A stretch of 39,457 bases of DNA from contig CALREW010000002.1 in the NCBI GenBank assembly GCA_943356415.1, positions 88,868 to 128,324 on the forward strand. Reading direction: 5' to 3'. How positions within the stretch are numbered: the stretch's first letter is position 1; each line of letters begins with the position of its first letter. Positions 32,268 to 39,457 of the stretch are shown one piece after another. Below the pieces are notes generated by a model. The model saw only the letters and a list, made by a program, of their open reading frames with translations. It searched no databases and was not told where the DNA came from. A program made the translations under genes and the position numbers. The DNA comes from Candidatus Nomurabacteria bacterium (GTDB taxonomy: Bacteria > Patescibacteriota > Minisyncoccia > Phycocordibacterales > SBAW01).

Positions 32268-34098
32268 CTTGTTCTGGTATCGGCTCAATAACCGCTTCTG
32301 TGTCTCCCTCGATCATCTCAAAGGTTCCTCCAAGGGTATTTACCTCCTCAAATGGAACCGTGCCTTCTGTAGATCTGATGATAGCATGCTCCTTCATGGT
32401 CAACATGCCGTCTTTACGCGCAATCTTATAGAGCTGATCTTCCGGCTCATGCGCTAATATTGCTTTTTCAAGTTCGGGAGTCATTTCCATCATTTCAAAG
32501 ACGGCAGCTCGACCGCGCGTTCCATTTGGACACTCGGGCGTTGGGTGTAATCGCGTTATTTCTGAGAAAGATGGAAGACTTTTGCGGAATTCTGCCGGAA
32601 AATCTGCGAATTGTTCTGTAACCATTTCCTTAAGTGCACCTTCAACGGGTACACGTTTTCCTCCTCCAGGACACACGGTGCGCACCAAGCGCTGCGCGAT
32701 GCCTAAGATAAGCGTCGGCGGGATGAGGAATGGGTCAACGCCCATATCAAGCAGGCGCGGAACGATACCTGCTGCATTGTTGGTGTGAATGGTTGAAAGT
32801 ACGAGGTGGCCAGTAAGGGCGGCTTGCACGGCGAGCTGTGCGGTCTCTTTGTCACGAATTTCACCGACCATGATGATGTCCGGGTCTTGACGCAAGGTGG
32901 TACGCAACCCAGTTGCAAAGGTATATCCAATTTCCGGCCTCACCTGCGACTGCGCAACACCGGAAATGTTGTATTCGACCGGGTCTTCAAGAGAAAGTAC
33001 GTTCTTGTGCTCTCTATCTACCTCGTTGAGCATCGTATAGAGCGTCGTCGATTTACCAGAGCCAGTAGGCCCCGAGATAAGAATCATGCCGTACGGCTTT
33101 TTGATGGCGTCTTTAACTAGTTTAAGGTCGCGCGCGGAAAGACCGAGGCTCTCGAGTTTCCACTCTTTAACCTCGAGTCCGAGGATTCTCATCACCACTT
33201 TCTCTCCGTAGTAGGTTGGAAACGTAGAGACGCGGAAGTCTACTTTTTGTCCGTCAACGTGCGCTGAAAAGCGGCCGTCTTGCGGTTTGCGCTTCTCATC
33301 GAGACGCATGTTGGAGAGAACCTTGATGCGGGCAACGACTGACTGGTGCACTTTTGCTGGAAGCGTGAGCGATGTGGTGAGCGAACCGTCCACACGAAAT
33401 CGCACGCGGGAAAAGCCGACCATCGGCTCAATGTGAATGTCTGAAGCCATGCCCTCAATGGCGTAGCGGAGGATAGTTGCCACAATTTTCGTTACTGGGG
33501 CATCTTCCGTGATAGTCGGCGTTCCTCCACTTGAAGACTGCTGTGGCGTTACCTCATCGCTCTGCGGTATTGCTTCGACCAGCTGCTCGTCATCGAGATC
33601 TTTGCCTTTTCCTTTTTTGGCATCGTCATCAAGCTCTGTTTCAAGTTCGTTGAGGGCGCGTCCTACCTCACCGGTAATACCGCGGTATTGCTTTATGACC
33701 GTCGCAAAATCAGTCTCGCTTATGAGAAAAACTTTGTACGGCAAACCTACTTTCGATGATATGAAATTAAGCGCATCACGCGCCTCAATGTTGTCGGGGT
33801 CAACGAGCCCAATCTCAAGCACCTTATCGACAACGCCGAGCGGGATAAGTTTGTAGTACGAGGCCGACTCTTCAGGAACGTAGCGTAAAATATCAAACGC
33901 TATCTTGCTGCCGCCGATCTCACGAACCGGGATGCTGTAAAAATCACCCTTTACCTTGAGAATTTCAGATGCGCTCACGCCACTTTTCATCAGCGCTGCT
34001 TCCTCAGAAATGCCACTGGTGCGCATCTCTCCTTGAAGGGCATCAATCTGCGTGGGAGAAATGAGGCCCTTGTCAGATAAAAGTGCGAGGAGATTCAT
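32242..34098 (-). CDS. pilB: Pilus assembly ATPase
   Basis: 618 aa from ATG 34098 (MNLLALLSDKG), which lies 7 nt after TAGAAT; the 34107 ATG would overlap the TSS. N-terminal MshE-type domain (GLISPTQIDALQGEM ... VPEESASYYKLIPLG), linker, then the ATPase: Walker A SGPTGSGKSTT, Asp box LEDPVEYNI, Walker B DIIMVGEIRDKETA, His box TGHLVLSTIHTNNAAG. The tetracysteine zinc site is degenerate: one Cys each in RTVCPGGGK and PECPNGTRGR. Opens the downstream unit pilB-REC-pilT-pilC. Confidence 0.96.
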   Translation of the reverse strand: MNLLALLSDKGLISPTQIDALQGEMRTSGISEEAALMKSGVSASEILKVKGDFYSIPVREIGGSKIAFDILRYVPEESASYYKLIPLGVVDKVLEIGLVDPDNIEARDALNFISSKVGLPYKVFLISETDFATVIKQYRGITGEVGRALNELETELDDDAKKGKGKDLDDEQLVEAIPQSDEVTPQQSSSGGTPTITEDAPVTKIVATILRYAIEGMASDIHIEPMVGFSRVRFRVDGSLTTSLTLPAKVHQSVVARIKVLSNMRLDEKRKPQDGRFSAHVDGQKVDFRVSTFPTYYGEKVVMRILGLEVKEWKLESLGLSARDLKLVKDAIKKPYGMILISGPTGSGKSTTLYTMLNEVDREHKNVLSLEDPVEYNISGVAQSQVRPEIGYTFATGLRTTLRQDPDIIMVGEIRDKETAQLAVQAALTGHLVLSTIHTNNAAGIVPRLLDMGVDPFLIPPTLILGIAQRLVRTVCPGGGKRVPVEGALKEMVTEQFADFPAEFRKSLPSFSEITRLHPTPECPNGTRGRAAVFEMMEMTPELEKAILAHEPEDQLYKIARKDGMLTMKEHAIIRSTEGTVPFEEVNTLGGTFEMIEGDTEAVIEPIPEQDGQESPGA

Positions 34099-34108
34099 AC
34101 AAAACATT

Positions 34109-34131
34109 CTACCGCGCTTTTTGCGCGGTAG
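34109..34131. terminator. Hairpin between the pilMNO unit and pilB
   Basis: ctaccgcgc-ttttt-gcgcggtag, a 9-bp stem whose descending minus-strand arm merges into the pilB -10 (TAGAAT). It may act as a weak terminator for the upstream genes or as part of the pilB promoter. Confidence 0.5.
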
Positions 34132-34148
34132 TGCTCACAGTGCACAAA

Positions 34149-34490
34149 CTATCGGCGGGCAGGAGCGGGTGTGCGCGTACCTTGAGGAGAGAGTCGTTCG
34201 AATGGGTTTTGACGACCTACCGGCTGAAGCGGTATATCGACGCGAAAATCCACGAGCGAGGTGAATGCAGCGTCAGAGAAAATCGAATTATCCAGGGTAA
34301 TGCTGCGCAAATCACTCAACGTAAGGAGGAGTTCCCGACTCACTTTTGAGGTCGGCGTCGATGTAGAGGAGGTCGACGAGAGCGGCTGTGTTGAACTTCC
34401 GCTGTTATAAGCGAAGTAACCACCCACACCAAGCACTACAATGATGACTATCGCAGCAAGACCTTTGTTTTCTTTTACGTAATCAAGCAT
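34149..34490 (-). CDS. PilP-position small membrane protein
   Basis: 113 aa from ATG 34490 (MLDYVKENKGLAAIVIIVVLGVGGYFAYN). One N-terminal membrane helix, a Ser/Thr-rich linker, then LLLTLSDLRSITLDNSIFSDAAFTSLVDFRVDIPLQPVGRQNPFERL. The track's longer start runs back through pilO in another frame. The QPVGRQNPFxR ending recalls the region preceding the beta domain of PilP, but no beta domain follows. It starts 4 bp after pilO, so it is probably an alignment-complex component in this lineage. The exact equivalence to PilP is uncertain. Confidence 0.7.
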   Translation of the reverse strand: MLDYVKENKGLAAIVIIVVLGVGGYFAYNSGSSTQPLSSTSSTSTPTSKVSRELLLTLSDLRSITLDNSIFSDAAFTSLVDFRVDIPLQPVGRQNPFERLSPQGTRTPAPARR

Positions 34491-34494
34491 ATGG

Positions 34495-35046
34495 TTATCG
34501 GAGCCAGTAGGTCTTAACAGCGACTGCAAATTGCATAAGGTCTCCTTCTCCGACGCTAAAGCTGATTGAGTTGACGTCAACAACGCGCACCGAGCGCTCT
34601 AAATCAGAAAGGAAGCGCTGGAAGTCTTCGTAGCGCGCTGGCAGTGAGAACGAGAGCTCGACAGAGCCAACCTTGTCGCCCGATTCCCCCACCGCAGCGG
34701 AACTGCGCTCCTCGCGACCACTTTTAGGCGCGTTTACGGCGACATTTCTGATCCGGAGGCCATAGCGAGCGGCGATGGTATCAATATCAATAATGAGGCG
34801 AATATTGTCGACATTATCTGGCAACAAGCGTTCCAGTTTGCGGAGATCGTCGGGTGAGAACGTATTGCGCTTTGCAATAAGTTTATTACGCGTCTCTTGA
34901 AGTTCGCGAGATTTCGTCAACGCTTGATCGTATTCGGCTTCCTGAGTCCGAAGGGCTTTAACATCCTGATATTTTGGATCGGTGTACACGAAAAATATCG
35001 CGCCTGCCGCAATGGTCAAAATAAGGGGGATGATGAGTCTAAACAT
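34495..35046 (-). CDS. pilO: PilO-like alignment complex protein
   Basis: 183 aa. An N-terminal membrane helix (LIIPLILTIAAGAIFFVYT), a coiled coil (DVKALRTQEAEYDQALTKSRELQETRNKLIAKRN) and a ferredoxin-like periplasmic domain ending VELSFSLPARYEDFQRFLSDLERSVRVVDVNSISFSVG, the typical PilO core. It pairs with the PilN-like protein encoded 4 bp upstream to bridge PilM and the envelope part of the pilus machine. Family sequences are divergent, so the name rests on order plus architecture. Confidence 0.82.
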   Translation of the reverse strand: MFRLIIPLILTIAAGAIFFVYTDPKYQDVKALRTQEAEYDQALTKSRELQETRNKLIAKRNTFSPDDLRKLERLLPDNVDNIRLIIDIDTIAARYGLRIRNVAVNAPKSGREERSSAAVGESGDKVGSVELSFSLPARYEDFQRFLSDLERSVRVVDVNSISFSVGEGDLMQFAVAVKTYWLR

Positions 35047-35049
35047 AGG

Positions 35050-35706
35050 TTATTGGGGGCGAGTGGGAGATGTAGATGCGGTTGGGTGCGTATCTGGTAC
35101 GGCAGAAGATGGGGAAAGTCCTCCCGCCAATACCGAACGGTAGGAAAGGAAACCTGAATCGACGTTCGCGCTCACGCTAAAGGAAACCCGTCCTGAATCT
35201 TGAACTGCAAAGCCGGAGAAGATGGCATTTTTAAGCGCGCGAGCTTTCCCTATCTCATCAGATTGGAGGGCAATATCGCTATACGTATTGGTTGTTCCAG
35301 AAAGACTGACCGTACTCTCTCCATCTGGCGTTCGAGAATATTCCATCTTATCAAGCGATACCGTTGATAGTGTGTGTTCGCTTAAAAGGTTGAATATCAC
35401 TGAAGGGGCGACATGGGTATCCAACACCTGCTTGGAATACTTCAAACGATCTTCGAGTCGCATCAAGTCCTGGATGGTGGCTGGCTCGAACGCTGCTCGA
35501 GCACGGGAAAGCTGATCACTCTTGCTTGAGATACTCTGCGTCAAGTATTGGCTATAGGCAAAAGAACCACCCGCAAGAGCCGCTGAAGCCAGAAAAAGCA
35601 GCAGTGCAACAAAAAAGAGCACGCCAACGCCACCACCACGCCGCGACGACGGTGTCGCCGCAATGGCTTTTTTAGGAATGAACGAGGTTCTCACCTGGGT
35701 ATCCAT
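35050..35706 (-). CDS. pilN: PilN-like alignment complex protein
   Basis: 218 aa. A cytoplasmic N-terminus with TSFIPKKA, resembling the PilN segment that binds PilM (canonical INLLP), then a membrane helix (VLFFVALLLFLASAALAGGSFAY), a coiled coil (SKSDQLSRARAAFEPATIQDLMRLEDRLKYSKQVLDTHV) and a periplasmic alpha/beta domain (LSTVSLDKMEYSRTPDGESTVSLSGTT). A Ser/Thr/Pro-rich C-terminal tail. TATACT lies 14 nt upstream of the ATG, so it may have its own promoter in the 85-bp gap after pilM. Confidence 0.82.
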   Translation of the reverse strand: MDTQVRTSFIPKKAIAATPSSRRGGGVGVLFFVALLLFLASAALAGGSFAYSQYLTQSISSKSDQLSRARAAFEPATIQDLMRLEDRLKYSKQVLDTHVAPSVIFNLLSEHTLSTVSLDKMEYSRTPDGESTVSLSGTTNTYSDIALQSDEIGKARALKNAIFSGFAVQDSGRVSFSVSANVDSGFLSYRSVLAGGLSPSSAVPDTHPTASTSPTRPQ

Positions 35707-35791
35707 TGAGATGTGCTTTCAGTATACAACGTCAACTATCAAGCGTCAGAAGTTTGACCGAGAGGAAGTGGATAGCTTGCGGAATCTTTGT

Positions 35792-36913
35792 TTACGAGAG
35801 TTCCTGCAAACGCCTTAGTGCCAAACCAACGGCAACAGAAAATTCTGGTCCCGCCTCTTGGAGTACGTCACCCAAGAATGCCGGGGCTTCAGTCTTGCCG
35901 AATGGGTCAGCGAGGGATACCTGCGCATCGAGTTTGCCTGACGCGTACTCTTTAAAGCCTTTGAGCGTGGCTCCCCCGCCAACGCAATGAATGACCTCAA
36001 TACTGGCATTCATGCGCGCTTCGTATGCAAGAATGACTCGGCTTATCTCGCTCATGATGAACTGCAGCGTGAGTTCGGTTGACTTGATGAGCTCAGGTTG
36101 TGTTTTGTCGGTAAGACCCTTAATCCGTTTGAGTTCTTCTGCTTTGTTGACCGGGACACCGAGCGCTTGGGAAATGGCGAGTGTTATGTCTTGGCTTCCA
36201 CGATTAATAATGTGCGACTCGCGGACAATGCCGCGCTCGACAATGTAGAGCTTTGTGGTGCCTGCACCAAAATCAAGAACGCCGACTGGTGCAATGCCGT
36301 GATCGAGCGATGCCCGCACCGAACTAAATACTTCTATTTCAAAAAAACTTGCATTAAGTGCTGCGCCCTCAACGATAGAGCGGTACTTCGAAATAGTGTC
36401 GTTATGTATTGCCACAAGAAGCACGCTCATTTTTTTACCGGATGCATCAGCGACGTTTGCGGCATGAGACTGTGATTCATCGGGCACCACAAACCAATCC
36501 AGCATGACTTCGCCGATGGGTACGGGGATGTACTTACGCGCCTCAATAGGAATCATCTGCGCGAGTTGCTTGTCGTTCACTTCTGGCACGCGAATAACTG
36601 ACACCAAGCTGGCCGAGTATGGAATGGAGAGCGATGCGTCAGTTGCATTGACATTGGCTTCCCGTAATACGTCCTTGAGCGCCTCGAGCGTCTTATCAAC
36701 CGGGAGGTTCGTTGCGCGTCCAACTTCAGTACCTCCATAGGGGCCCAGCGCGATGGCTCCGTACGTCTCGAGTATGGCCTTCCCCTTTTCGCGCCTTAGT
36801 TGCACCACCTTTATTGCAGAGGAGCCGATATCAATACCAACGACACTCGCAGTCTTGTCACTCGCGAAGTTTGAAAAAAGAGACGAAATCGAACTGAGCG
36901 AAAAAGCCGCCAT
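35792..36913 (-). CDS. pilM: Actin-like pilus protein
   Basis: 373 aa. FtsA/actin-fold ATPase on the cytoplasmic side of the pilus base. VVGIDIGSSAIKVVQLRREKGKA is the phosphate-1 loop; VLDFGAGTTKLYIVERG is phosphate 2; VIHCVGGGATLKGFKEY is the adenosine motif. IKGLTDK and SRVILAYEARMNASIEVI are typical of PilM. TACAAT stands 7 nt before the ATG, giving a leaderless mRNA. The comF promoter overlaps on the other strand. Confidence 0.95.
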   Translation of the reverse strand: MAAFSLSSISSLFSNFASDKTASVVGIDIGSSAIKVVQLRREKGKAILETYGAIALGPYGGTEVGRATNLPVDKTLEALKDVLREANVNATDASLSIPYSASLVSVIRVPEVNDKQLAQMIPIEARKYIPVPIGEVMLDWFVVPDESQSHAANVADASGKKMSVLLVAIHNDTISKYRSIVEGAALNASFFEIEVFSSVRASLDHGIAPVGVLDFGAGTTKLYIVERGIVRESHIINRGSQDITLAISQALGVPVNKAEELKRIKGLTDKTQPELIKSTELTLQFIMSEISRVILAYEARMNASIEVIHCVGGGATLKGFKEYASGKLDAQVSLADPFGKTEAPAFLGDVLQEAGPEFSVAVGLALRRLQELS

Positions 36914-36916
36914 TGC

Positions 36917-36926
36917 TATGATTGTA
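36917..36926. promoter_or_regulatory. Overlapping divergent -10 boxes of pilM and comF
   Basis: Minus strand TACAAT (36926-36921), 7 nt before the pilM ATG. Plus strand TATGAT (36917-36922), 9 nt before the comF ATG. The start codons are only 18 bp apart, so polymerase binding for one should exclude the other. Confidence 0.6.
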
Positions 36927-36931
36927 GCATT

Positions 36932-37570
36932 ATGGGGGCAATTTTAAGCATATTTGAAACAATCTTCGACGCACTCTTCCCTCCTCGTAAAAGCGAACTC
37001 CTTTTACGGCATACGCCGGATATTTCCTTCGATCGCCTCGTGCGCCTCATTGTCCGGGAAGATGTTGAGGCACTTCTTCCATACGGAGACCCGCGGACGA
37101 TGGCTCTTATTTGGGAACTTAAGTATTACGGCTCAATGAAAGCGGCTCTCATCGGCGGCCGCGCACTTGCCTCTCATATAGAAGGACTGCTCGCCGAGGA
37201 AATGCTCGAGCGTCCAGTTCTTGTGGCTGTTCCCCTACATGCAACCCGTTTAAAAGAGCGCGGGTACAACCAGGCCGAGCGCCTGGCGCACGCATGCGCA
37301 GTTCGTCTAGGCCGTGCGGTTTCCTATGCACCAGAGGCACTTCTTCGCGTGCGTAAAACGGAGCGTCAGACAGATTTACCCAGACGAAAGCGGCTCGCCA
37401 ATGTACGCGGAGCCTTCGAAGTTGCGCGCCGGAGCGCAGTCGTTGGACGAACATGCATTCTTATAGATGACGTTCTTACAACCGGCTCAACGCTCTCTGA
37501 AGCGGCAGACGTTTTGCGCAAAGCGGGTGCACGACAAGTATTCCCTATTGCACTTGCCTATGCAGAATGA
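36932..37570 (+). CDS. comF: ComF-family phosphoribosyltransferase-like protein
   Basis: 212 aa. The PRTase domain carries VLVAVPLHATRLKERGYNQAERLA, the ComF signature, and the PRPP loop ILIDDVLTTGSTLSEAADVLRKAGA. ComF proteins act in natural transformation after DNA uptake; next to the pilus cluster this supports a DNA-uptake role. The N-terminal part starts LFPPRKSELLLRH, where a CxxC zinc ribbon normally follows LFPPR; no Cys pair is left. Divergent from pilM. Confidence 0.9.
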   Translation: MGAILSIFETIFDALFPPRKSELLLRHTPDISFDRLVRLIVREDVEALLPYGDPRTMALIWELKYYGSMKAALIGGRALASHIEGLLAEEMLERPVLVAVPLHATRLKERGYNQAERLAHACAVRLGRAVSYAPEALLRVRKTERQTDLPRRKRLANVRGAFEVARRSAVVGRTCILIDDVLTTGSTLSEAADVLRKAGARQVFPIALAYAE

Positions 37571-37585
37571 CGACTAACAAAAGAC

Positions 37586-39457
37586 TCAGAGCGCTTCTCC
37601 AGAAGCGAGTTTGTTCCACTGCTGTTGCATATCGAGGAGTGCTTTTTCTTCAGGAGTAACCGTTTTTCCGGCTTCAAGCGTTTTCGCGAGCGCAAAAAGA
37701 TGTTCGTGCATCGTCATAAAGAGCGCTTGCATGGTATGCATGAAACCGGGACCATGATCCATGTCTTTATTGTGTGCTATCTCATGCGTGAGTGTGCCGA
37801 GCGCTTCGGCAAAAGAAGCATCCATATGGGATATGTGCAATCCGATGGCTTTTTTATTGATATTGATACCCTTCGTGCCGCTTCCGTCATAGAGGAACAA
37901 GTCGTTTGGCAGTGCAGCCCCAGTCGTTACATACGCGTAATGGCGCAACAATCCAAGCTGTGCAAGTTGGCGTTCGGTCGGACTGGCAATAAGCTCAAAA
38001 TTCTCCACCGAATGTTCTTCCGGCATAAGTCGGTTTACCACTTTTTCAAGCCTATCCTTAAGTACACTGAGCGTTTTCTCTTTCGGCGAGAGTTTCCCGT
38101 CGCTTACCACCGATTCTATGTCCGCTTCATTGTGTTCCGCCACAATCTCCATAAGGCTGCGCCCGTTGAGATACTGGGCGTTATTTCCGAGAGTTCCGTA
38201 AAAATCAGCGGACTCTCTCCACGCAAGATACTGTTCTATCGCCGTTTCACCTGTTGGGGCTTTGACCGCTTTTTCTGGAACCAAACCCTCGAGAGATTCC
38301 ACCATGGTGACAAGTCCCGGGATATTTTTCTCCATGGCGTTCAAACGATCTTTTTCTTCCCCTGAGAGGGTTCGTTCAACAACGCGCGCTTCTTTTTTGT
38401 CTTCTACCTGAGGACCAGACGGCTGCGAGATAGCGATGCTCTTGAGGCTCTGTTTGACACGTTCCCACTTAGCAAGTGCTTCGAGGTCAGCGGGTGTGCG
38501 AGCCTCAGGGCGTTTGTTAAATGCTGCTTGATACAACATGCGATCCTCCGGTGTCCATTCGCCTTTTTCAATTGCCTTCTCCTGCGGCACGCTTTCTGTG
38601 TCAGGTAATGGTCGACCTACGGCCATCTCAACACCAGCCGCACCTGGAGCCTCGCGTAGCGGCACATTCCCTCCAGACGCTGCAGGAGGAACGTGGTAGA
38701 GACCGAGAAGCGTATCCCGATCTTTTTCAGATAACTCAATCTCAACAAATGTCGCGTTCACTCCTGGCGACTTAGTGTTGCGCGCAATAAGGTTCGTTGT
38801 GTTTGAAATACGGTCGTGTTGTGTTGCGTATGTCGTTACAAAACCACCTTGTACGCTGTAGATATTGTTGAACCATTTTTCAGTAAGTCCGTGTCGTGCC
38901 ATACCACGAATCGCAAAGAGTACATTCTGTTCAGGGCTCGAGGGTCGAGGAAGACGGTGTGAAAGAAGCTCCGCTGGGATGTCCGTATTTAATCTCAGAC
39001 GCAGCATGTTCGGATTGGTCTGCGACTGTTCGATGCCGGAAATATGTTTACCGAGATCGTTCAACACTGCTTTTAGAAAAGCTTCCGATTCTTTTTGCGC
39101 ATAGGGAGCACCTTCAACTTCAATGCCATGTTGTTGCGCCATCTGCTCAACCACATGCCTAGAAAGATCCGGACGCACATTACTCGCGGCCTCAACAGCA
39201 CCAAGTTTGCTGGTCGCCGTTTCCATACCAATATCGGCAAAAAAAGACGGACAAACCACGTAGCCTTGTTTCCGTAGTTCCTCCAGCTGTGTCTGGCTTA
39301 TATTCCCATCAGACGCGACATGCTTCCCAAATTGAGCCGGAGGAAAATGAGTTGTCCATTCAGACGGCTTATAGTCCTTCCACTTAAGGGCAGACGTCAT
39401 CCTGCTGAGCACTTGCATATACCCATCCTCTCGCAATCCTCCACGCCCCGCCCATAC
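37586..39457 (-). CDS. Large protein with C-terminal HEXXH metallopeptidase-like motif (5' end off window)
   Basis: At least 623 aa: the frame stays open to the right edge beyond the track's TTG start (VWAGRGGLREDGYMQ), so the N-terminus is outside. Most of it has no recognised domain; the middle is acidic and helical (ERTLSGEEKDRLNAMEKNIPG). Near the C-terminus ALGTLTHEIAHNKDMDHGPGFMHTMQALF holds HEIAH with a downstream Asp/His, suggesting a zinc-peptidase-type or related metal site. The GxGGL-like edge sequence may belong to an upstream ATP-binding domain, which is a guess. Convergent with comF, 15 bp apart. Confidence 0.7.
   Translation of the reverse strand, partial: VWAGRGGLREDGYMQVLSRMTSALKWKDYKPSEWTTHFPPAQFGKHVASDGNISQTQLEELRKQGYVVCPSFFADIGMETATSKLGAVEAASNVRPDLSRHVVEQMAQQHGIEVEGAPYAQKESEAFLKAVLNDLGKHISGIEQSQTNPNMLRLRLNTDIPAELLSHRLPRPSSPEQNVLFAIRGMARHGLTEKWFNNIYSVQGGFVTTYATQHDRISNTTNLIARNTKSPGVNATFVEIELSEKDRDTLLGLYHVPPAASGGNVPLREAPGAAGVEMAVGRPLPDTESVPQEKAIEKGEWTPEDRMLYQAAFNKRPEARTPADLEALAKWERVKQSLKSIAISQPSGPQVEDKKEARVVERTLSGEEKDRLNAMEKNIPGLVTMVESLEGLVPEKAVKAPTGETAIEQYLAWRESADFYGTLGNNAQYLNGRSLMEIVAEHNEADIESVVSDGKLSPKEKTLSVLKDRLEKVVNRLMPEEHSVENFELIASPTERQLAQLGLLRHYAYVTTGAALPNDLFLYDGSGTKGININKKAIGLHISHMDASFAEALGTLTHEIAHNKDMDHGPGFMHTMQALFMTMHEHLFALAKTLEAGKTVTPEEKALLDMQQQWNKLASGEAL

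Overview
The window looks like a chromosomal contig from a candidate-phyla-radiation (Patescibacteria, Parcubacteria-like) bacterium. This rests on the compact type IV pilus cluster with its Parcubacteria-style minor pilins, the single-domain proteins, several zinc-ribbon proteins that have lost cysteines, and start codons that repeatedly sit 6-7 nt after a -10 box (leaderless mRNAs). The lineage call is inference from gene content. The host-like parts are GC-balanced; an island in the middle is clearly AT-richer.

Region 1 (1-4855, all minus strand) is a complete diversity-generating retroelement (DGR). It has a large surface target protein with an FGE-sulfatase/C-type-lectin-like C-terminus, a 118-bp variable repeat at its 3' end, avd, a 118-bp template repeat, and a DGR reverse transcriptase that runs off the left edge. 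About 17 of 20 TR/VR differences fall at template adenines.

Region 2 (about 5000-18916) is a tRNA-Thr-centred mobile-element zone. Two related serine recombinases lie between long inverted repeats whose right copies run into the 3' ends of tRNA-Thr(CGU) and tRNA-Thr(GGU); each recombinase reading frame stops inside the antisense tRNA. Between them, two 375-bp, nearly identical, hairpin-rich inverted arms bracket an 8-kb AT-rich cargo: an S49 (SppA-like) protease, a type I restriction-modification system (hsdR, hsdS, hsdM) and a GIY-YIG protein. A shared motif, gctaaaataggttctagc, occurs at three element boundaries.

Region 3 (18935-25885) holds host genes: a small anchored protein, a VOC protein, a Cys-rich exported protein, a tRNA cluster (Asp, Met-CAU, initiator Met), a HEPN-like membrane protein, gatA, gatC and ligA. 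The tRNA-Asp and tRNA-Met genes are each followed by a short hairpin-rich insert bounded by an exact copy of the tRNA 3' end.

Region 4 (25931-37570) is a type IV pilus/competence cluster on the minus strand (pilM, pilN, pilO, a PilP-position protein, pilB, response regulator, pilT, pilC, major pilin, pilD and four minor prepilins), with divergent comF. A large HEXXH-containing protein is cut by the right edge. The strongest candidates for something new are the tRNA-Thr serine-recombinase elements with their structured arms, and the tRNA-trailer hairpin inserts.
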